Of a stretch of 64,000 bases of DNA, positions 25,329-34,045 are shown piece after piece (position 1 is the stretch's first letter; every line of letters begins with the position of its first letter). The stretch is from Dyella_B sp036746095 (lineage in GTDB: Bacteria; Pseudomonadota; Gammaproteobacteria; Xanthomonadales; Rhodanobacteraceae): positions 4,083 to 68,082 of the forward strand of contig NZ_DAIOEU010000019.1 in NCBI RefSeq assembly GCF_036746095.1, in the 5' to 3' direction. The notes under the pieces were generated by a model that saw only the letters and a list, made by a program, of their open reading frames with translations, had not been told where the DNA came from and did not search any database. A program made the translations under genes and the position numbers.

Positions 25329-26076
25329 ACCGCTTTCGGTAGTGCTGATCACCTACAACAACGCCGACACCCTCGATGCCTGCCTGCGCGAGGTGGACTG
25401 GGCGGACGAAATTGTCGTGCTCGATTCCGGTTCCAGCGACAGCACGGTGGCGATTGCGCGCATGCATGGCGCGCGGGTGGACGTGCATCCGTTCGACGAT
25501 TACGGTCCGCAAAAACAGCGCGCCTACGATCTGGCACGCAACGACTGGATTCTCAACCTGGATGCGGACGAGATTCTTTCGCCGGGCACGCGCGCCATCA
25601 TCGAGCGTGCGCTGGAAGATCCCCGGCACGACGGTTTTCGCATTCCGCGTCGCGAGCGCATGTTCTGGACCGTGCAGCATCGGTGGAGCCACCGCAATGG
25701 TCACCTGCGGCTGTTCAATCGCAGGCGTGGCGGCATGAACGATGTGGAAGTGCATTCGGCGGTGGAAGTGCGCGGGCCGGTGAAAACGCTATGGGGCGCG
25801 GATTTCGTCAACAACGGTGACGGCGATATCGCCACCCGCGTGGAAAAGATCAATCGCTACAGCAGCGGCATGGTGGCGCATAAGCTGCGTCGTGGGCAGC
25901 GGTTTACCGGTGTGCGCATGGTGATGTATCCGCCGCTGTTCTTTTTTCGGCAGTTTGTGTTGAAACGGTATTGCTTGAGCGGCTGGGCGGGATTTATCGC
26001 CAGCGTATTGGGCGCGTTTTATGTGTTTTTGAAGTACGCCAAGTTGCATGAGGCGCATAGGGCGCTGCGCAAATAA
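25318..26076 (+). CDS. GT2-family glycosyltransferase (WaaE/KdtX-like)
   Basis: Inverting GT-A enzyme, similar to the LPS core beta-1,4-glucosyltransferase group. SVVLITYNNADTLDACLREVDWADEIVVLDSGSSDST carries the nucleotide-binding Asp; ILNLDADEIL is the DxD-type metal motif; HRWSHRNGHLRLFNRRRGGM and DVEVHSAVEV follow. A C-terminal hydrophobic patch (PPLFFFRQFVLKRY, AGFIASVLGAFYVFLKY) suggests membrane attachment. 252 aa. Overlaps the ligase gene by 11 bp. Confidence 0.87.
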   Translation: MAREPLSVVLITYNNADTLDACLREVDWADEIVVLDSGSSDSTVAIARMHGARVDVHPFDDYGPQKQRAYDLARNDWILNLDADEILSPGTRAIIERALEDPRHDGFRIPRRERMFWTVQHRWSHRNGHLRLFNRRRGGMNDVEVHSAVEVRGPVKTLWGADFVNNGDGDIATRVEKINRYSSGMVAHKLRRGQRFTGVRMVMYPPLFFFRQFVLKRYCLSGWAGFIASVLGAFYVFLKYAKLHEAHRALRK

Positions 26077-26089
26077 ATATCATGGCTGT

Positions 26090-26111
26090 CTTCCGTTTTC
26101 GCGGGAATGAC
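26090..26111. repeat. REP-like half element
   Basis: CTTCCGTTTTCGCGGGAATGAC, matching the arm of the extragenic palindrome at 37522-37548. It sits in the 53-bp gap between convergent glycosyltransferase genes. Confidence 0.5.
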
Positions 26112-26129
26112 AGCGTCGAGAGCGTGGCG

Positions 26130-27206
26130 TTAGTCGTTGCCCAATATCCGCACAAACTCGTCCGCAATCACGCGCGTACTGAAATGCCGGTCCACGAAAT
26201 CGCGTGCCGCCGCACCCATCGGCTCGCGCGTGCCCGCCTCGCACATCTTGAGAATGGCATCGCGCCACGCAGCTGCGTGGCCGGGCGGCAGCAGCAATCC
26301 GGTCACGTTGGGCGAAAGCGTTTCAGGCACGCCGCCGATATGGCTGCCGAGCACCGGTGCGCCGGCAGCTTGGGCTTCCACCGACACGCGGCCGAAGGTT
26401 TCGGTGGCGATGGAGGGGAACGCCAGCATCGAAATCGCGCTGTAGTAGGGATGCACGTCGTCGATCCAGCCGAGCATGTGATGGCGATGCGCAAAGGAGC
26501 CGGCCTCGATGCTCTCGCCCAACGGTTGCACGTCCGGGCCATGGCCCAGCCACAGGCAGTGCAGGCGAGATTCCTGTGCCATCGCGCCATCGAGTGCTTC
26601 CAGCAGCGTAAAAATGCCCTTGCTGTGATGGATGCGGCCAAAGTAGCCCAGCACGATGGCATCCTGCGGGATGCCAAGCCGGTGCAGGATCTCGCTGCGG
26701 CGTTGCGCGTCCGGCTTGCACCACGCCATGTTGACCGGGTTGTACAGCACGCGCACCCGTTGCGGCGGCACGCCGCGTTCCAGGTAAGCCTGTCGTGCAT
26801 GCGCGGAGACGGCAAAAAAGCGTCGCGCCAGGCGCGGTACCAGGTAACCGGACACGCGTCCCATCGGAGGCGTGCGATGGCGGAACAGCGCGACCGGTAT
26901 GCCGAGCACACGGCTCATTAGGATCAACGGCCAGTATTCCTTGCCGAAGTTGCCGACCAGCCAATCCGGTTGCAGGTCGCGCGCCGCCCTGAAGGTGGCG
27001 CGATAGCCGCGCAGGTCGAACACATTGCGGAATTTCGCCGGATAAAGCTTGGCGCCCGAGTTGGCCAAGGCGTTGGCGATCAAGCCACCTGGATAAACCA
27101 CCGCGCTGACCTCATGGCCCGCTTCCACCATGGCCTGGGCCAAGGCCACGAAATGGGTGGCCGCGCCGGTGTTTTCCGGATTGGTGCCGACGAAAAGGAA
27201 TTTCAT
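26130..27206 (-). CDS. GT4-family glycosyltransferase
   Basis: Second GT-B enzyme of the cluster. N terminus MKFLFVGTNPENTGAATHFVALAQAM; donor domain with LGYFGRIHHSKGIFTLLEAL and ETFGRVSVE (E-x7-E), then GSHIGGVPETLSPNVTGLLLPPG, typical of GT4 (GT1 group). 358 aa. Start at 27206 overlaps the stop of the upstream deacetylase (ATGA), so deacetylase and transferase are translated together. The acceptor sugar cannot be read from the sequence. Confidence 0.88.
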   Translation of the reverse strand: MKFLFVGTNPENTGAATHFVALAQAMVEAGHEVSAVVYPGGLIANALANSGAKLYPAKFRNVFDLRGYRATFRAARDLQPDWLVGNFGKEYWPLILMSRVLGIPVALFRHRTPPMGRVSGYLVPRLARRFFAVSAHARQAYLERGVPPQRVRVLYNPVNMAWCKPDAQRRSEILHRLGIPQDAIVLGYFGRIHHSKGIFTLLEALDGAMAQESRLHCLWLGHGPDVQPLGESIEAGSFAHRHHMLGWIDDVHPYYSAISMLAFPSIATETFGRVSVEAQAAGAPVLGSHIGGVPETLSPNVTGLLLPPGHAAAWRDAILKMCEAGTREPMGAAARDFVDRHFSTRVIADEFVRILGND

Positions 27207-27964
27207 GCGCGCCCGCTCTCGTAGCGTTTGTTTTCGTATTGGGTGAATGCGCGCATGGCGAATTGCGGCAGCATGTGATGCCGAGCGACTTGCACGCGCG
27301 GCAGGCGCCACAAATCCGTGCCGATGATGGCGCGGCCTCGCTGGGTGGTCGTGGCCGCCATGTAGCCTGATGCGCGTGTTATGTCGGCGACCCGATCGTC
27401 CATGTCGCCGTAGGGGTAGCAGAACTGCGTGACCGGCGCGCCCAGCACGTCTTCGAGATCGGACTTGCTGCCGGCGATCTCATCGTGCAGCTGCGTGTCG
27501 CTGCATTGGCGCAGGCGTGGATGGGAGCGCGTATGTGCGCCGATTTCCATGCCGCCTTGGTGCCAGGCGCGCAGCTGCCCTGGGGTCATCAAGGGTTTTC
27601 GGATGCCAAGCTTTTCGGCGTCCCAACTGTTGTAGCCGCCGATGCTGCCGCTCACCACGTAGCAGGTGGCGGTGAAGCCGTAGCGTTGCAGCACTGGCAT
27701 GGCGAACTGGAGATTGTCGACGTAGCCGTCGTCCAGCGTGATGACCGCGATGCGCCCCTGCTGCTCCCCGCGCAGGTAAGGCATCGCATCGCGCATCGAC
27801 AGGCCGGCGTAGCCCAGGCGCTTGAGCAGCCACATCTGGCGCGCGAACGCACCTGGACTCACATACAGGCTGCGCCAGCGCTCGAGGCCGCGTGGCGCCT
27901 GCGCGACGTTGTGGTACATGAAAATCGGACAGGCCCGGGCCTGCTGTCCTTGCTGCGCTGTCAT
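27203..27964 (-). CDS. Polysaccharide deacetylase (NodB homology domain)
   Basis: Carbohydrate esterase 4 family metal-dependent N-deacetylase. Motif 1 is ITLDDGYVDN (catalytic Asp and metal Asp), motif 2 is HTRSH (metal His x3 His), and later FCYPYGDMDDRVADITRASGYMAATTT. The beginning IFMYHNVAQAPRG is typical of the group. 253 aa from the ATG at 27964; no signal peptide or anchor, suggesting cytosolic action on a lipid-linked or nucleotide-linked intermediate. The long upstream open frame overlaps the acyltransferase gene and is a shadow. Coupled to the GT4 gene downstream. Confidence 0.87.
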   Translation of the reverse strand: MTAQQGQQARACPIFMYHNVAQAPRGLERWRSLYVSPGAFARQMWLLKRLGYAGLSMRDAMPYLRGEQQGRIAVITLDDGYVDNLQFAMPVLQRYGFTATCYVVSGSIGGYNSWDAEKLGIRKPLMTPGQLRAWHQGGMEIGAHTRSHPRLRQCSDTQLHDEIAGSKSDLEDVLGAPVTQFCYPYGDMDDRVADITRASGYMAATTTQRGRAIIGTDLWRLPRVQVARHHMLPQFAMRAFTQYENKRYESGRA

Positions 27965-28131
27965 GCCGTGTTCCTGGTCAGCCTGACGCAAAATCTTACG
28001 GCAATCGGCGGTGCCGGACGGTTTTCCGACCGGCGAAGGGAGTGGTTGCGGGGCATGACGATGGGCGCGAAGAGGGCCAATGCGCCTATGTACCGGGAGA
28101 GGCTGACGCCAGCCTGTCGGGTGATCGCCGC

Positions 28132-29058
28132 TCAATAAATCGGTGGAGAACCTTCCGGCCGCGTCTTGAAGCGCTTGTGCACCCACAGGTACTGCTCCGG
28201 CGCCTCGCGCACCATGTCCTCGATGCAATGGTTGATGCGTGCGGTGTCGGCCTCGGCATCCGCGCCGGGCAGGTTTTCCAGCGGCGCGCCCAGGCGCAGG
28301 GCATAACCCTGGCTGCCCGGCAGGCGGCGGTGGAAGAACGGCACCACCACCGAACGGGACAGGCGCGCCAGGTGATGCGTGCCGGTGATGGTGGCGGCGA
28401 TCACGCCGAAGAACGGCACGAAGGCGTTGTCCTTGCTGCGCATGTCCTGGTCGGGCGCGTACCACAGTGTGCCGCCGCTGCGCAGGTATTTCACGGTGCC
28501 GCGGATGTCGTCCTTGTCGAACATCGCACGTGCATAGCCCAGGCGTGCGCGCAGCACCGCCCATTCGAACACCGGGTTGTCCATGCGCCGGTACATGCCG
28601 GCGATGCGGATGCGTTGCGATACCAGCCGCGCGCACAGTTCCAGGTGCGAAAAGTGGCCGCCGACCAGCAGCACGCCTCGGCCTTGGGCGTGCGCGGCTT
28701 CCAGATGTTCCAGCCCTTCGATGGTCACGGGGATCTTCTCGATGGCGCGGTCCGAACCCATCCAGCCGAGCGTGAACTCGACCAGCATCATGCCGATGTC
28801 GCGCAGATGCGCATCGACCAGTGCCGCCTGCGCCTTGGCGTCCAGCTCGGGGAAGCACAGCGCGATGTTGGTCGCGGCGATCTTGCGCCGCGGCGAGGGA
28901 ACGCGTTCGATCAACCAGCCCAGCGCGCGGCCGATGCCCATCAATACCGGGAACGGCAGCATGGCGATCAGCTTCATGAGCCCTAAGCCGATCCATGCCG
29001 GCCAAAGGCGCGGTGCGAGGAGGGAGCGGGTGAAAGAGGGATAAGGTGTTCCGGGCAT
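28132..29058 (-). CDS. Lipid A late acyltransferase, LpxL/HtrB family
   Basis: Adds a secondary acyl chain to Kdo-lipid A in the inner membrane. N-terminal membrane helix (LAPRLWPAWIGLGLMKLIAMLPFPVLMGIGRALG), then GVLLVGGHFSHLELCARL with the H-x4-E catalytic motif, YRRMDNPVFEW, and WYAPDQDMRSKDNAFVPFFG, the usual late-acyltransferase block. 308 aa from 29058; the frame is open much further upstream, but that part overlaps waaA. Divergent from waaA, which needs to act before it: the pairing is functional. Confidence 0.88.
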   Translation of the reverse strand: MPGTPYPSFTRSLLAPRLWPAWIGLGLMKLIAMLPFPVLMGIGRALGWLIERVPSPRRKIAATNIALCFPELDAKAQAALVDAHLRDIGMMLVEFTLGWMGSDRAIEKIPVTIEGLEHLEAAHAQGRGVLLVGGHFSHLELCARLVSQRIRIAGMYRRMDNPVFEWAVLRARLGYARAMFDKDDIRGTVKYLRSGGTLWYAPDQDMRSKDNAFVPFFGVIAATITGTHHLARLSRSVVVPFFHRRLPGSQGYALRLGAPLENLPGADAEADTARINHCIEDMVREAPEQYLWVHKRFKTRPEGSPPIY

Positions 29059-29128
29059 TCGGACGATTGTAGCGGCTGGCTTACGTTCCCTCTCCTGTTC
29101 GACCGAAGGCGGGTGGCGTGTCGACCCG

Positions 29129-29134
29129 TATACT
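29129..29134 (+). promoter_or_regulatory. -10-like TATACT before waaA
   Basis: TATACT lies 30 bases before the TTG start of waaA. If used, transcription begins after the in-frame GTG at 29113, which supports the TTG as the true start. No good -35 hexamer is seen at 17 bp. Confidence 0.35.
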
Positions 29135-29163
29135 TTCGCGTCCCGGGCCGGAACGACACCACG

Positions 29164-30429
29164 TTGCGCTACCTCTACACCCTCCTGATGTACCTGGCCA
29201 CGCCGCTGATCGTGATGCGCTTGCTGACGCGCGGGATGCGCTACGGCAATTACCACCAGCGCTGGCCGGAGCGTTTCGGCTTCTTCAAGGCGCCGGACCT
29301 GCGCGGCAGCATCTGGGTGCATGCCGTCTCGGTGGGCGAGGTGAATGCGGCCGAGCCGTTGATCAAGGCACTGCGCCAGGACTACCCCAACGCGCCGCTG
29401 GTCGTTACCACGGTGACGCCCACCGGTTCGGCACGCGTGCAGCAGCTGTTTGGCGACAGCGTGTTTCATGTGTATTTGCCGTACGACCTGCCGTTCTCCG
29501 TGCATCGCTTTCTCAAGCAGGTGCGGCCGCGGCTGGCGCTGATCGTGGAGACGGAGATCTGGCCGAACCTGTACTTCGGCTGCTATCGGCGCGGGATTCC
29601 GCTGATGATCGTCAATGCGCGCCTGTCCGGCCGCTCACTGCGCGGCTACGCACCGATGCGCGCGTTGCTGCGCTCGGCGCTGCGCTGCGTGCGGCAGATC
29701 GCGGCGCAATCGCGCACCGATGCCGCGCGCTATCGGTTGCTGGGAGCCGATCCGGCCCTGGTCACCGTCAGCGGCAATCTCAAATTCGACATGCCGGTGC
29801 CGGATGGCGCACTGGAAGGCGGCGAAGCATTCCGTCAGCAATGGGGTCATCTGCGTCCGGTATGGATTGCCGCCAGCACGCACGAGGGCGAGGAGCTGGC
29901 GGTGCTGGAGGCGCACCTGGAAGTGCTCAAGCGGCTGCCCGATGCCTTGTTGCTGATCGCGCCGCGCCATCCCGAGCGTTTCCGCCTGGTGGAGCATTCC
30001 GTGCGCAGCCTGGGCTTCACTATGGCGATGCGCAGTGCCGACCGCGTGCCGGGGGAATCACACCAGGTCTTCGTGATCGACACGATGGGCGAGCTGATGC
30101 CGTTTTTCGCCGCATCCGACGTCGCCTTCGTCGGCGGCAGCCTGGTGCCGATCGGCGGCCACAACGTGCTCGAGCCTGCCTCGCTGGCTCGCCCGGTGCT
30201 GGTGGGGCCGCATACCTTCAATTTCGAGGAAATCACCCTGACGCTGATTCGCGGCGGCGGCGCGAAGCGCGTGATGCAGAGCGAAGCGCTAGGTGGCGAG
30301 GTGCTGGAACTGCTGCAGGACGAGGTGCGTTGCAGGCAGATGGGGCGCCAGGCGCGGGTAGTGTTCGACAGCGAGCGGGGCGCCGTGCGGCGCGTGATGC
30401 ATCTGATCGATCGAATGCTGCAGGAATAG
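29164..30429 (+). CDS. waaA: Kdo transferase WaaA (KdtA)
   Basis: Transfers Kdo from CMP-Kdo to lipid IVA at the inner membrane. An N-terminal membrane helix is followed by HAVSVGEVNAAEPLIKALR, VTTVTPTGSARVQQLFG and ETEIWPNLYF; the donor half has WIAASTHEGEE, IAPRHPERF, FVGGSLVPIGGHNVLEPA and GPHTFNFEEIT, all WaaA hallmarks. 421 aa from a TTG at 29164, because RYLYTLLMYL aligns with the E. coli N terminus ELLYTALLYL; a GTG at 29113 gives 438 aa. Ends just before a strong bidirectional terminator. Confidence 0.93.
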   Translation: MRYLYTLLMYLATPLIVMRLLTRGMRYGNYHQRWPERFGFFKAPDLRGSIWVHAVSVGEVNAAEPLIKALRQDYPNAPLVVTTVTPTGSARVQQLFGDSVFHVYLPYDLPFSVHRFLKQVRPRLALIVETEIWPNLYFGCYRRGIPLMIVNARLSGRSLRGYAPMRALLRSALRCVRQIAAQSRTDAARYRLLGADPALVTVSGNLKFDMPVPDGALEGGEAFRQQWGHLRPVWIAASTHEGEELAVLEAHLEVLKRLPDALLLIAPRHPERFRLVEHSVRSLGFTMAMRSADRVPGESHQVFVIDTMGELMPFFAASDVAFVGGSLVPIGGHNVLEPASLARPVLVGPHTFNFEEITLTLIRGGGAKRVMQSEALGGEVLELLQDEVRCRQMGRQARVVFDSERGAVRRVMHLIDRMLQE

Positions 30430-30444
30430 TTTTCTTGCAGGCAC

Positions 30445-30473
30445 AAAAAAGGCCGGAACGTCCGGCCTTTTTT
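30445..30473. terminator. Bidirectional rho-independent terminator (waaA / tolC)
   Basis: AAAAAAGGCCGGA / TCCGGCCTTTTTT hairpin with A- and T-tracts on both sides, located between the convergent waaA and tolC genes. It serves both strands. Confidence 0.9.
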
Positions 30474-30489
30474 GATCGATTCATGCAGG

Positions 30490-31836
30490 TTACTGCAATA
30501 GCGAATTGACGTTCTGGATATCGTCATAGGTGATGGTGCCGGCCGATTGCTTCAGCAGCAGGCGGTTGAGCACCAGCTGATGGCGTGCCGTCGAGTAGGT
30601 ACTCTGCGCCTGGGTCAGCTGCTGGATGGAGGTCAACACGTCCAGCATGATCTGCGTGCCCACCTGGAAGCCGGCCTTGGTGGCGTCCACGGCCTTCTGC
30701 GCCGAATCCACCGCGGCCTTGCCCGATTCCACTTCGCTGATACCGGCCAGTACCGAGTTGTAGTAGTTCAGCGTGTTCTGGATGGTCTGGCGGCGGGTCA
30801 GTTCCAGCGAATCCTGCGCTTCATCGCGCTGATAGATGGTCTGACGCACCTTCGACTGCGTGGCGCCGCCTTCGAAGATCGGCACCGACAGCGTGATGCC
30901 GATGGTGTTGCCGTAACGGCCGTTGCCGGCGACGTTGTAGCTGCCGTTCTCAAGCCATGAAGTGCTCTTGCCGCGAGACAGGCTGGCCGTGATCGTCGGC
31001 AAGTGGCCGGCGCGGGCGGCGTTGACGGTATGCTCCGCGGCGTCGACGGAGAGCTGCGAGGACAGCAGGGTCGGATTGTTCTTCAGCGAACTGTCCACCC
31101 ATGACTGGGGATCGGCCGGCGCGGGCGGCGTCATCGGCAGGTCGTCGCGCAGCTTCTTCAGATCGCCGACCGGCTTGCCGGTGATCACGCTCAACGCCTG
31201 GCGATCGTTGGCCAGGGTGTTCTCGTAAGTCACCGTGGTCGCCTTGGCGGCTTCGTAATACGACTTGGCCTGATACACGTTGGTGATGGCGGCAATGCCC
31301 ACCTTGTATTGCTGTTCGGCCTGGTCGTAGGTGACGCGAAAGGCTTCTTCGTTCGCCTTGGCGTAAGCGACCTGTTCCTCGTCGTTCAAAACAGTGAAAT
31401 AGGCGCTGGCGACGCGCACGAATAATTCCTGCGCGGCAGCCTCATAGGTTTTTTCCTGCGCATCGGCGGTGGAGTGCGCGGCCTGGAGGTTGGCGACATC
31501 GGACAGGTTGAGGATGGTCTGGTCGATGCTGGCCGAAATCGAGCGCGTGCGCTCGTGTCCGCTGATGATGCCGCTGTTGCCGTTGTTGAGGCCGGTAAAA
31601 TTGTTATTGCCGGTAATGCTTTGTTGCTGCAGGCTCATGCCCGCGCTGATCTGCGGCAGCAGCAGCGCGCGTGCCTGCGGGATGCCTTCGTGAACGGAGA
31701 GACGGGTGGCGTCGGCCTGTGCCAGCACAGGGTCGTTCGCACGCGCCTGACGGTATGCATCCAGCAAATCCTCGCCATGGCTGGGCAGGGACACTGCGGC
31801 CAGGGACAGGGCAAGGGTCAGAAGCTTCAAGCGCAT
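30490..31836 (-). CDS. tolC: TolC-family outer-membrane efflux channel
   Basis: Trimeric outer-membrane/periplasmic tunnel for RND/MFS/ABC efflux and type I secretion. A signal peptide (MRLKLLTLALSLAAVSLPSHG) precedes EDLLDAYRQARANDPVLAQADA, a typical TolC N terminus. Two OEP repeats follow: SIDQTILNLSDVANLQAAHS to ALSVITGKPVGDL, and PQSWVDSSLKNNPTLLSSQLSVDAAEHTVNAARAGHLPTI to SAGTITYDDIQNVNSLLQ. 448 aa. No pump genes are adjacent. The PIMT gene is just upstream on the same strand (33 bp). Confidence 0.92.
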   Translation of the reverse strand: MRLKLLTLALSLAAVSLPSHGEDLLDAYRQARANDPVLAQADATRLSVHEGIPQARALLLPQISAGMSLQQQSITGNNNFTGLNNGNSGIISGHERTRSISASIDQTILNLSDVANLQAAHSTADAQEKTYEAAAQELFVRVASAYFTVLNDEEQVAYAKANEEAFRVTYDQAEQQYKVGIAAITNVYQAKSYYEAAKATTVTYENTLANDRQALSVITGKPVGDLKKLRDDLPMTPPAPADPQSWVDSSLKNNPTLLSSQLSVDAAEHTVNAARAGHLPTITASLSRGKSTSWLENGSYNVAGNGRYGNTIGITLSVPIFEGGATQSKVRQTIYQRDEAQDSLELTRRQTIQNTLNYYNSVLAGISEVESGKAAVDSAQKAVDATKAGFQVGTQIMLDVLTSIQQLTQAQSTYSTARHQLVLNRLLLKQSAGTITYDDIQNVNSLLQ

Positions 31837-31869
31837 GGTTCGCCTCGTAGGTCGGGGAATCGATCAGGG

Positions 31870-32529
31870 TCAAAAAACGAATCGGCGGGGTGGTTCGGCG
31901 TGCGCGAGATAGGGCAGATCCGTCTCGAACAGGCTTTCCTCGCGATAGCGGCCGTTGCCTTCGTGCGTGAGCACCAGCACCTGCTGCACGGGCGACTCGC
32001 CGCGAACGACGAGCAACCGGCCGCCGGGCTTGAGCCAGCTGAGGAAACGGTCGGGAATACGGTAAACGGCGCCAGTGACAATCACCGCATCGAACGTGCC
32101 TTGCGGCTGCCAGCCGCTTACGGCTTCGCCGGTCAGCAATTGCACATTGGCGATGCCGGCCGCTTTCAGGCGTTCAGCGGCGGCAGCAGTGAAGTCGGCA
32201 TGGATATCCACGCTGGTGACATGGCCGGCCAGGCTGGCCAGGCAGGCGGTGAGGAAGCCCGAACCGGTGCCGATTTCCAGCACACTGTCTTCGGGTTTCA
32301 ATTCCAGGGCCTGCAGCACGCGGCCTTCGATCACCGGCTTCATCATCACTTCGCCGTGGCCAAGCGGCAGGTTCAGGTCGGCGAAGGCCAGTTGGCGATG
32401 CGCAGGCGGCACGAAGTCTTCGCGACGGACGTGACGCAGCACGTCAAGCACGCGACCATCCAGTACCTCCCAGGGGCGCACCTGGTTCTCAACCATGTTT
32501 TGACGCGCCTGATCGAAGTTCATCGCCAT
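31870..32529 (-). CDS. PIMT-family SAM methyltransferase
   Basis: Protein-L-isoaspartate O-methyltransferase family. FDQARQNMVENQVRPWEVLDGRVLDVLRHVRREDFVP is the characteristic N-terminal block; VLEIGTGSGFLTACLASLAGHVTSVDI is SAM motif I; DAVIVTGAVYRIPDRFLSWLKPGGRL follows. The usual ITAAAP motif II is replaced by IVTGAVYR, so it is a diverged member of the family and isoaspartyl repair is not certain. 219 aa; ATG codons at 32529 and 32523 are both possible. Precedes tolC, as in relatives. Confidence 0.8.
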   Translation of the reverse strand: MAMNFDQARQNMVENQVRPWEVLDGRVLDVLRHVRREDFVPPAHRQLAFADLNLPLGHGEVMMKPVIEGRVLQALELKPEDSVLEIGTGSGFLTACLASLAGHVTSVDIHADFTAAAAERLKAAGIANVQLLTGEAVSGWQPQGTFDAVIVTGAVYRIPDRFLSWLKPGGRLLVVRGESPVQQVLVLTHEGNGRYREESLFETDLPYLAHAEPPRRFVF

Positions 32530-32675
32530 GAAAACCAGCCTATACGGATCAAAAAAGATCAAAAAGGATAAGCGTTTAGACCCCGTTTCGACAATGGTAA
32601 GGTTGCGGTGCGACATGCCGTACACGAAGTGCCGGAAGTCATCGCAACGACCTGACGTAAGTCATGCAATCTCCT

Positions 32676-32689
32676 GTGTCCGCGGACAC
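32676..32689. promoter_or_regulatory. Perfect palindrome GTGTCCGCGGACAC
   Basis: A 14-bp perfect palindrome just after the stop of the hypothetical ORF and about 150 bp upstream of the PIMT start. A regulator site or short terminator stem are both possible. Confidence 0.3.
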
Positions 32690-33019
32690 TTACGCGCTCT
32701 TCCGATGCAAGCGAACAGCGCTCAAACCCAGCCCGGGAGGCAGGCGCGAAAGGGCCGTTTCGGTACCCGCGCCGAGCGCCGGATCAAGCCGCTCGATGCG
32801 CCCAAGCAACCATTCGCCGCGCGATCCCGCCGCAACGCACCACCACGCCAGCCAACGGCACAAACGATGCTTGTCCGTAGCATCCAGAGTCGGCATCAGG
32901 GCGCGGATCGCGAATACCTGTCTGCGCGCTGTCCGGCTATCTTCCAGCCACGCCGAAAGCAGGCGCTGGATCTTGCGGTAGGGAGCGCTGAGCGCCATTT
33001 CTGGAGTCGTTACGCACAT
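32690..33019 (-). CDS. Hypothetical protein
   Basis: 109 codons, not recognised. The product is Arg- and Trp-rich (RLCRWLAWWCVAAGSRGEWLLGRIERLDPAL), with no signal peptide and no known motif; ATGs at 33019 and 32998 could start it. It lies divergently from the TetR gene with a palindrome in between, the layout of a regulator and its target. Antisense frames over the same stretch are also open, so coding is likely but not proven. Confidence 0.45.
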   Translation of the reverse strand: MCVTTPEMALSAPYRKIQRLLSAWLEDSRTARRQVFAIRALMPTLDATDKHRLCRWLAWWCVAAGSRGEWLLGRIERLDPALGAGTETALSRLPPGLGLSAVRLHRKSA

Positions 33020-33022
33020 GGG

Positions 33023-33035
33023 CCGAAATATTCGG
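33023..33035. promoter_or_regulatory. Candidate TetR operator
   Basis: CCGAAATATTCGG, arms CCGAA/TTCGG, lies 4 bases before the hypothetical ORF start and 70 bp before the TetR gene. TetR proteins commonly bind such sites in divergent promoters; assignment is inferred. Confidence 0.35.
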
Positions 33036-33104
33036 TATCATTCGGAAAATAAGTAAACCGGCCCGTATATTAAATTGGGTTTTCTGATTTGTGAAGGTGC
33101 ATCT

Positions 33105-33758
33105 ATGAACTCGATCCCGCTAGCCAAGCCGCATGGGCCAGGTCGCCCTAAGGACATGGAAAAGCGCGCGGCCATTCTCGAGGCCGCCAAGGCTCTGTTC
33201 ATACGCAATGCCTTCGCCGGCACCAGCATGGATGCCATCGCCGCGGAGGCGGGCGTATCCAAACTTACGGTCTACAGTCATTTCGGTGATAAGGACAACC
33301 TGTTCCGCGAGGTCATCCGCGCACGCATCCAGGATCTCCTGCCCGAAGAGACCTACCAGTTCGACTCCAGCACCGATATCGGCGAGATCCTCAACCGCAT
33401 CGCCCTCACGCACGCGCGCCTGGATTGCGATCCGGAAACCGTGGGGACGTTCCGCGCCATTCTCAGCGACTGCCGCCAAGGCAATCCGCGTTACGGCAAG
33501 TTGATGTGGGAAGAAGGCCCGATGCGCTCCCGTGCCCTGCTGGAGCGCCTGCTGCAACAGGCGGTGGATGCCGGCAAGCTCGACATCGCCAACGTGCCGC
33601 GCGCGGCCACGCAGTTCATTTCGCTGATCAAGGGCGATTCCATGATGCGGCACATGTTCGGCTGCGTCGATTGCCAGCAGGCCTACGCCAGGGAAATCGA
33701 AGAAAACGCCCGCGCCAGCGTCACCATGTTCCTGCGCGCCTACGCGCCTTCGCACTGA
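33105..33758 (+). CDS. TetR/AcrR-family transcriptional regulator
   Basis: Repressor-type DNA-binding protein. The TetR_N helix-turn-helix is clear: RAAILEAAKALFIRNAFAGTSMDAIAAEAGVSKLTVYSHFGDKDNLFREVI. The ligand domain (GEILNRIALTHARLDCDPETVGTFRAILSDC) belongs to the AcrR/AefR-like C-terminal group. 217 aa from the ATG at 33105, with GAAGG 7-8 bases before it. Closeness to tolC suggests control of efflux, but its own divergent neighbour is the nearest target. Confidence 0.87.
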   Translation: MNSIPLAKPHGPGRPKDMEKRAAILEAAKALFIRNAFAGTSMDAIAAEAGVSKLTVYSHFGDKDNLFREVIRARIQDLLPEETYQFDSSTDIGEILNRIALTHARLDCDPETVGTFRAILSDCRQGNPRYGKLMWEEGPMRSRALLERLLQQAVDAGKLDIANVPRAATQFISLIKGDSMMRHMFGCVDCQQAYAREIEENARASVTMFLRAYAPSH

Positions 33759-33822
33759 GCTACAGCTAGCCTGCACTCGTTTATCACCCCGCTTCATGGT
33801 CAAATAGCGGGGCTGTTGTTAG

Positions 33823-33901
33823 GAAGCGGGGGTGCCGACCACCTGTCGGCTGAGAGAGTCCCTTCGAACCTGATCCGGTTAGCACCGGTGTAGGGAGCTT
33901 C
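33823..33901 (+). ncRNA. TPP (THI-box) riboswitch
   Basis: Thiamine pyrophosphate sensor in the thiC leader. Visible parts: closing stem GAAGC (33823-33827)/GCTTC (33897-33901), conserved CTGAGA (33850-33855), CCCTTCGAACCTGATCCGGTTAGCACCGG, and GTAGGGA. It ends about 145 bases before the thiC start. The following leader contains ATGCGAA-TTCGCAA and CCGCACAT-ATGTGCGG stems that may act as expression platform. Confidence 0.95.
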
Positions 33902-34045
33902 GTCGCACGATCACCGCCGTGCGTTGGCGCCATCGCTTCAGTTGCTCGTATGCGAATCCGTTCGCAACACCCCGCACATCCATGTGCGGATTTCCCAACA
34001 AAGCGCGTTCCCCCGGGATACCGCTTGAGCACTGGACGAATGCCG

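Noticed and set aside
29113..29163. GTG start for waaA giving 438 aa
   Set aside because: The extra 17 residues do not fit the family N terminus and lie over a -10-like TATACT.
32528..33052. 174-codon plus-strand ORF
   Set aside because: Overlaps the PIMT start and the hypothetical minus gene, no ribosome site, Arg/Pro-rich shadow-like product.
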